This document shows positions 62,459-64,000 of a stretch of DNA of 64,000 nt, piece after piece. Position numbers and translations under genes: made by a program. Source of the DNA: Streptomyces sp. SCSIO 30461 (GTDB taxonomy: Bacteria > Actinomycetota > Actinomycetes > Streptomycetales > Streptomycetaceae). The stretch is taken from assembly GCF_037023745.1 (NCBI RefSeq), contig NZ_CP146101.1:5844001-5908000 (forward strand). The letters are read 5' to 3'. Every line of letters starts with the position of its first letter. The stretch's first letter is position 1. Below the pieces are notes generated by a model that was not told where the DNA came from, did no database searches, and worked only from the letters and a program-made list of their open reading frames with translations.

Positions 62459-64000
62459 TCACGGGTTCCGCCCCTCTTGGGTGCGCGTCCTGTTCAGCCC
62501 ATCGTGGGGGTGCGCGTGCTTCTCATAGGGGCTCGGTACGGGGAAGTAGCCGTCGAGGAAGGGCTGGAGCAGCTCTTGCTGGTCCTGCGTGTCGTGCTCG
62601 GAGGAGACGGTGTCGTTGATGCAGAAGACATGGCGGTCGCGGTCGGCGAGAAGCCGGTCGAGGCGCGCGGGTGTGTCGGGGTGGGACAGGTCGAGGTAGG
62701 CGTAGCGGAGGGTGCCGGGGACGGCGCGGGCGCTTTGGTGGGCGTAGTAGTGATGCAGGTTGGAGGCGATCGACAGGTCGTCGAGACTGCGGAAGCGGTT
62801 GCCCGCGGTGACGTGGTGATGCCGGGGGAATGAGTCCTCGATCTCGGCGAGGACGCTGCGGCGAAGTGGATGCGGGGTGTGTTTCATCTTCTGGGTGATC
62901 GTGACGCCGAACCGGGACCCGAGCAGCGCTCGGTTGTTCTTTCCGGCCACCGATACGGGCACGTCGTCCGGGGTCGGCTGTCCGAGCGGAATGAGCGCCG
63001 GTGAGGGAAAGAACTTGGTGATCCCGTTGGCGTGGAAGAAATCCTGAGGAGTGGTGGGCCGCCCGAGGAACACGTCGTCGTTGAAATAGAGGAAGTGCTC
63101 GGCCAGCCCGTCGATATGGTGGAGCTGGCTCTCGATGGCATGGGAATTGAACGTGGGCAGCACACCCGGATCAGCGAAGATGTCCTTGTGGCTGACCACT
63201 TTCAGGCCTGGGCTCAAGGTGTCGAGCCAGTCCGGTGTCTGATCGTCGGTGACAAGGTAGACCGTGCGAATCCAGGGCGCGTTCTGATACAGGGACCGCA
63301 GGGAGTAGCGCAGTTCGTCACGACTGATGTAGCGGGCGGCGTTCGCCGCTTCCTCGTGGTATGCCTCGCCGGTGGCCTCGGCACGGCGACGGAGCCAGGC
63401 CGGGTCCTGCCCGTCCACCCAGGTGTAGACGGCGTCGATGGGGAAGCGTATGTCGTCCGGCAGGACGGTGATGAACTCCCGGCGGGTTCGCACCGTGGTC
63501 GCCGGCCGGTCGGCGACCGTTGAGGCCAGGCGTGTGAAGGTCGCGTCGGGAACCTGCACCGGTCTCCCGTGCCGCGGGATCTGCTCGGTGATCCGGTTGG
63601 GACGGGGCGCGAGAAGCCGGTCGCCGCAAGGGGTCCAGAACTCGATGTCGCAACCGTGCTCAGGGCCCAGCACCAGACGCAGCTCGGGGTCGCCGTAATA
63701 CCAGGTCATGCGGATCACATCGGCGTGGGCCACCCGGCGCCACACACCGGGCAGGGATCCGAGCTCGCTACGCGACGCCCCGCGCTGACCGTCCATCAAG
63801 GAGACATAGCCGGGCCGGCGCTCGGTCGACGCCGCCAGCGCTTCGAGCACACGAGGGCGGTCATCGGCCGCGACCCCGACTGTCGCCGTCCCGTCCCGGC
63901 GGCCGCGTACACAGAAGTAGTCGATACCGGCGTCGTCCAGTGCAAAGCGAACCGCCGCGAGATTGTCGCTTCTCGCTTGCAGCGGCGAAACGTCCGCCCT
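62459..64000 (-). CDS. Stealth-family sugar phosphotransferase (5' end outside window)
   Basis: At least 513 residues; the frame continues to the window edge (SPLQARSDNLAAVRFALDDA near the edge), so the start lies beyond. The four Stealth regions are seen: CR1 FPIDAVYTWVDGQDPAWLRR, CR2 ISRDELRYSLRSLYQNAPWI and VYLVTDDQTPDWL, CR3 SHAIESQLHHIDGLAEHFLY with FNDDVFLGRP, and CR4 near DLSHPDTPARLDRLL and CINDT. Stealth proteins transfer hexose-1-phosphate to exported polysaccharides. Likely an envelope or capsule modifier. Nothing upstream is visible to show its operon. Confidence 0.88.
   Translation of the reverse strand, partial: RADVSPLQARSDNLAAVRFALDDAGIDYFCVRGRRDGTATVGVAADDRPRVLEALAASTERRPGYVSLMDGQRGASRSELGSLPGVWRRVAHADVIRMTWYYGDPELRLVLGPEHGCDIEFWTPCGDRLLAPRPNRITEQIPRHGRPVQVPDATFTRLASTVADRPATTVRTRREFITVLPDDIRFPIDAVYTWVDGQDPAWLRRRAEATGEAYHEEAANAARYISRDELRYSLRSLYQNAPWIRTVYLVTDDQTPDWLDTLSPGLKVVSHKDIFADPGVLPTFNSHAIESQLHHIDGLAEHFLYFNDDVFLGRPTTPQDFFHANGITKFFPSPALIPLGQPTPDDVPVSVAGKNNRALLGSRFGVTITQKMKHTPHPLRRSVLAEIEDSFPRHHHVTAGNRFRSLDDLSIASNLHHYYAHQSARAVPGTLRYAYLDLSHPDTPARLDRLLADRDRHVFCINDTVSSEHDTQDQQELLQPFLDGYFPVPSPYEKHAHPHDGLNRTRTQEGRNP

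Noticed and set aside
62016..62833. Plus-strand frames opposite the serine hydrolase remnant and the Stealth gene
   Set aside because: The minus strand carries recognisable homology throughout; plus-strand frames have none.

Overview
This window is high-GC actinobacterial chromosome, almost certainly Streptomyces. The codon use has G/C third positions, GTG and TTG starts and ATGA/GTGA start-stop overlaps are common, and several local gene orders are typical of the genus: csp next to a DEAD-box helicase; gltBD, a VIT1 transporter, ADP-ribosylglycohydrolases, lgt and the trp genes in a row; trpC-trpM-trpB-trpA. All identifications come from reading the sequence and from memory of the families; no searches were run.

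Layout. 0-5 kb: end-truncated PLP decarboxylase, aminopeptidase N, an asparaginase remnant coupled to a chorismate mutase, and a secreted trypsin. 5-7.5 kb: an uncharacterised zinc-metallopeptidase-like gene and an ankyrin/HEAT-repeat gene. 7.6-13.2 kb: an ABC importer operon (binding protein, two permeases, ATPase) with a HAD phosphatase and a GntR/UTRA regulator, preceded by a long palindromic operator; 2-aminoethylphosphonate or a similar organophosphonate is the most likely substrate. 13-14.8 kb: a damaged glyoxalase-fold gene, a miniature inverted-repeat element and a secreted RNase of the RNase Sa type. 14.9-27.4 kb: a steroid C/D-ring (HIP) degradation cluster matching the mycobacterial KstR2 regulon (two SDRs, EchA20, IpdA, IpdB, IpdC, FadA6, KstR2, IpdF, two acyl-CoA dehydrogenases), split by a DEAD-box helicase/cold-shock pair and carrying two KstR2-like palindromes. 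27.5-36 kb: accessory DNA with a TetR/NmrA pair, small enzymes, several broken genes and a serine-tRNA 3' remnant that may mark an old integration site.

36-51.5 kb: glutamate synthase (gltD, gltB), a VIT1/CCC1 transporter, then a run of four different ADP-ribosylglycohydrolase-family genes followed by a PfkB sugar kinase, a family III CoA-transferase and a CitE-like CoA-ester lyase. This looks like one uncharacterised pathway that releases and phosphorylates a ribosyl group, and it is the best candidate for undescribed biology here. 51.6-54.2 kb: lgt and a DsbA-like thioredoxin gene, separated by two abutting miniature elements; one holds eight tandem 34-bp repeats, and the end of the other supplies the thioredoxin stop codon. 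54.2-61.2 kb: tryptophan genes (trpA, trpB, trpM, trpC, trpE and membrane proteins between them) and hisI. 61.3-64 kb: a TIGR03085-type protein, a serine hydrolase pseudogene and a Stealth-family sugar phosphotransferase running off the end.

A recurring theme is gene damage: an internally deleted asparaginase, an internally deleted glyoxalase, a JmjC/aldo-keto reductase wreck, a phosphotransferase broken at a C7 run and a truncated serine hydrolase. Two of the breaks lie in homopolymers and could be assembly errors.
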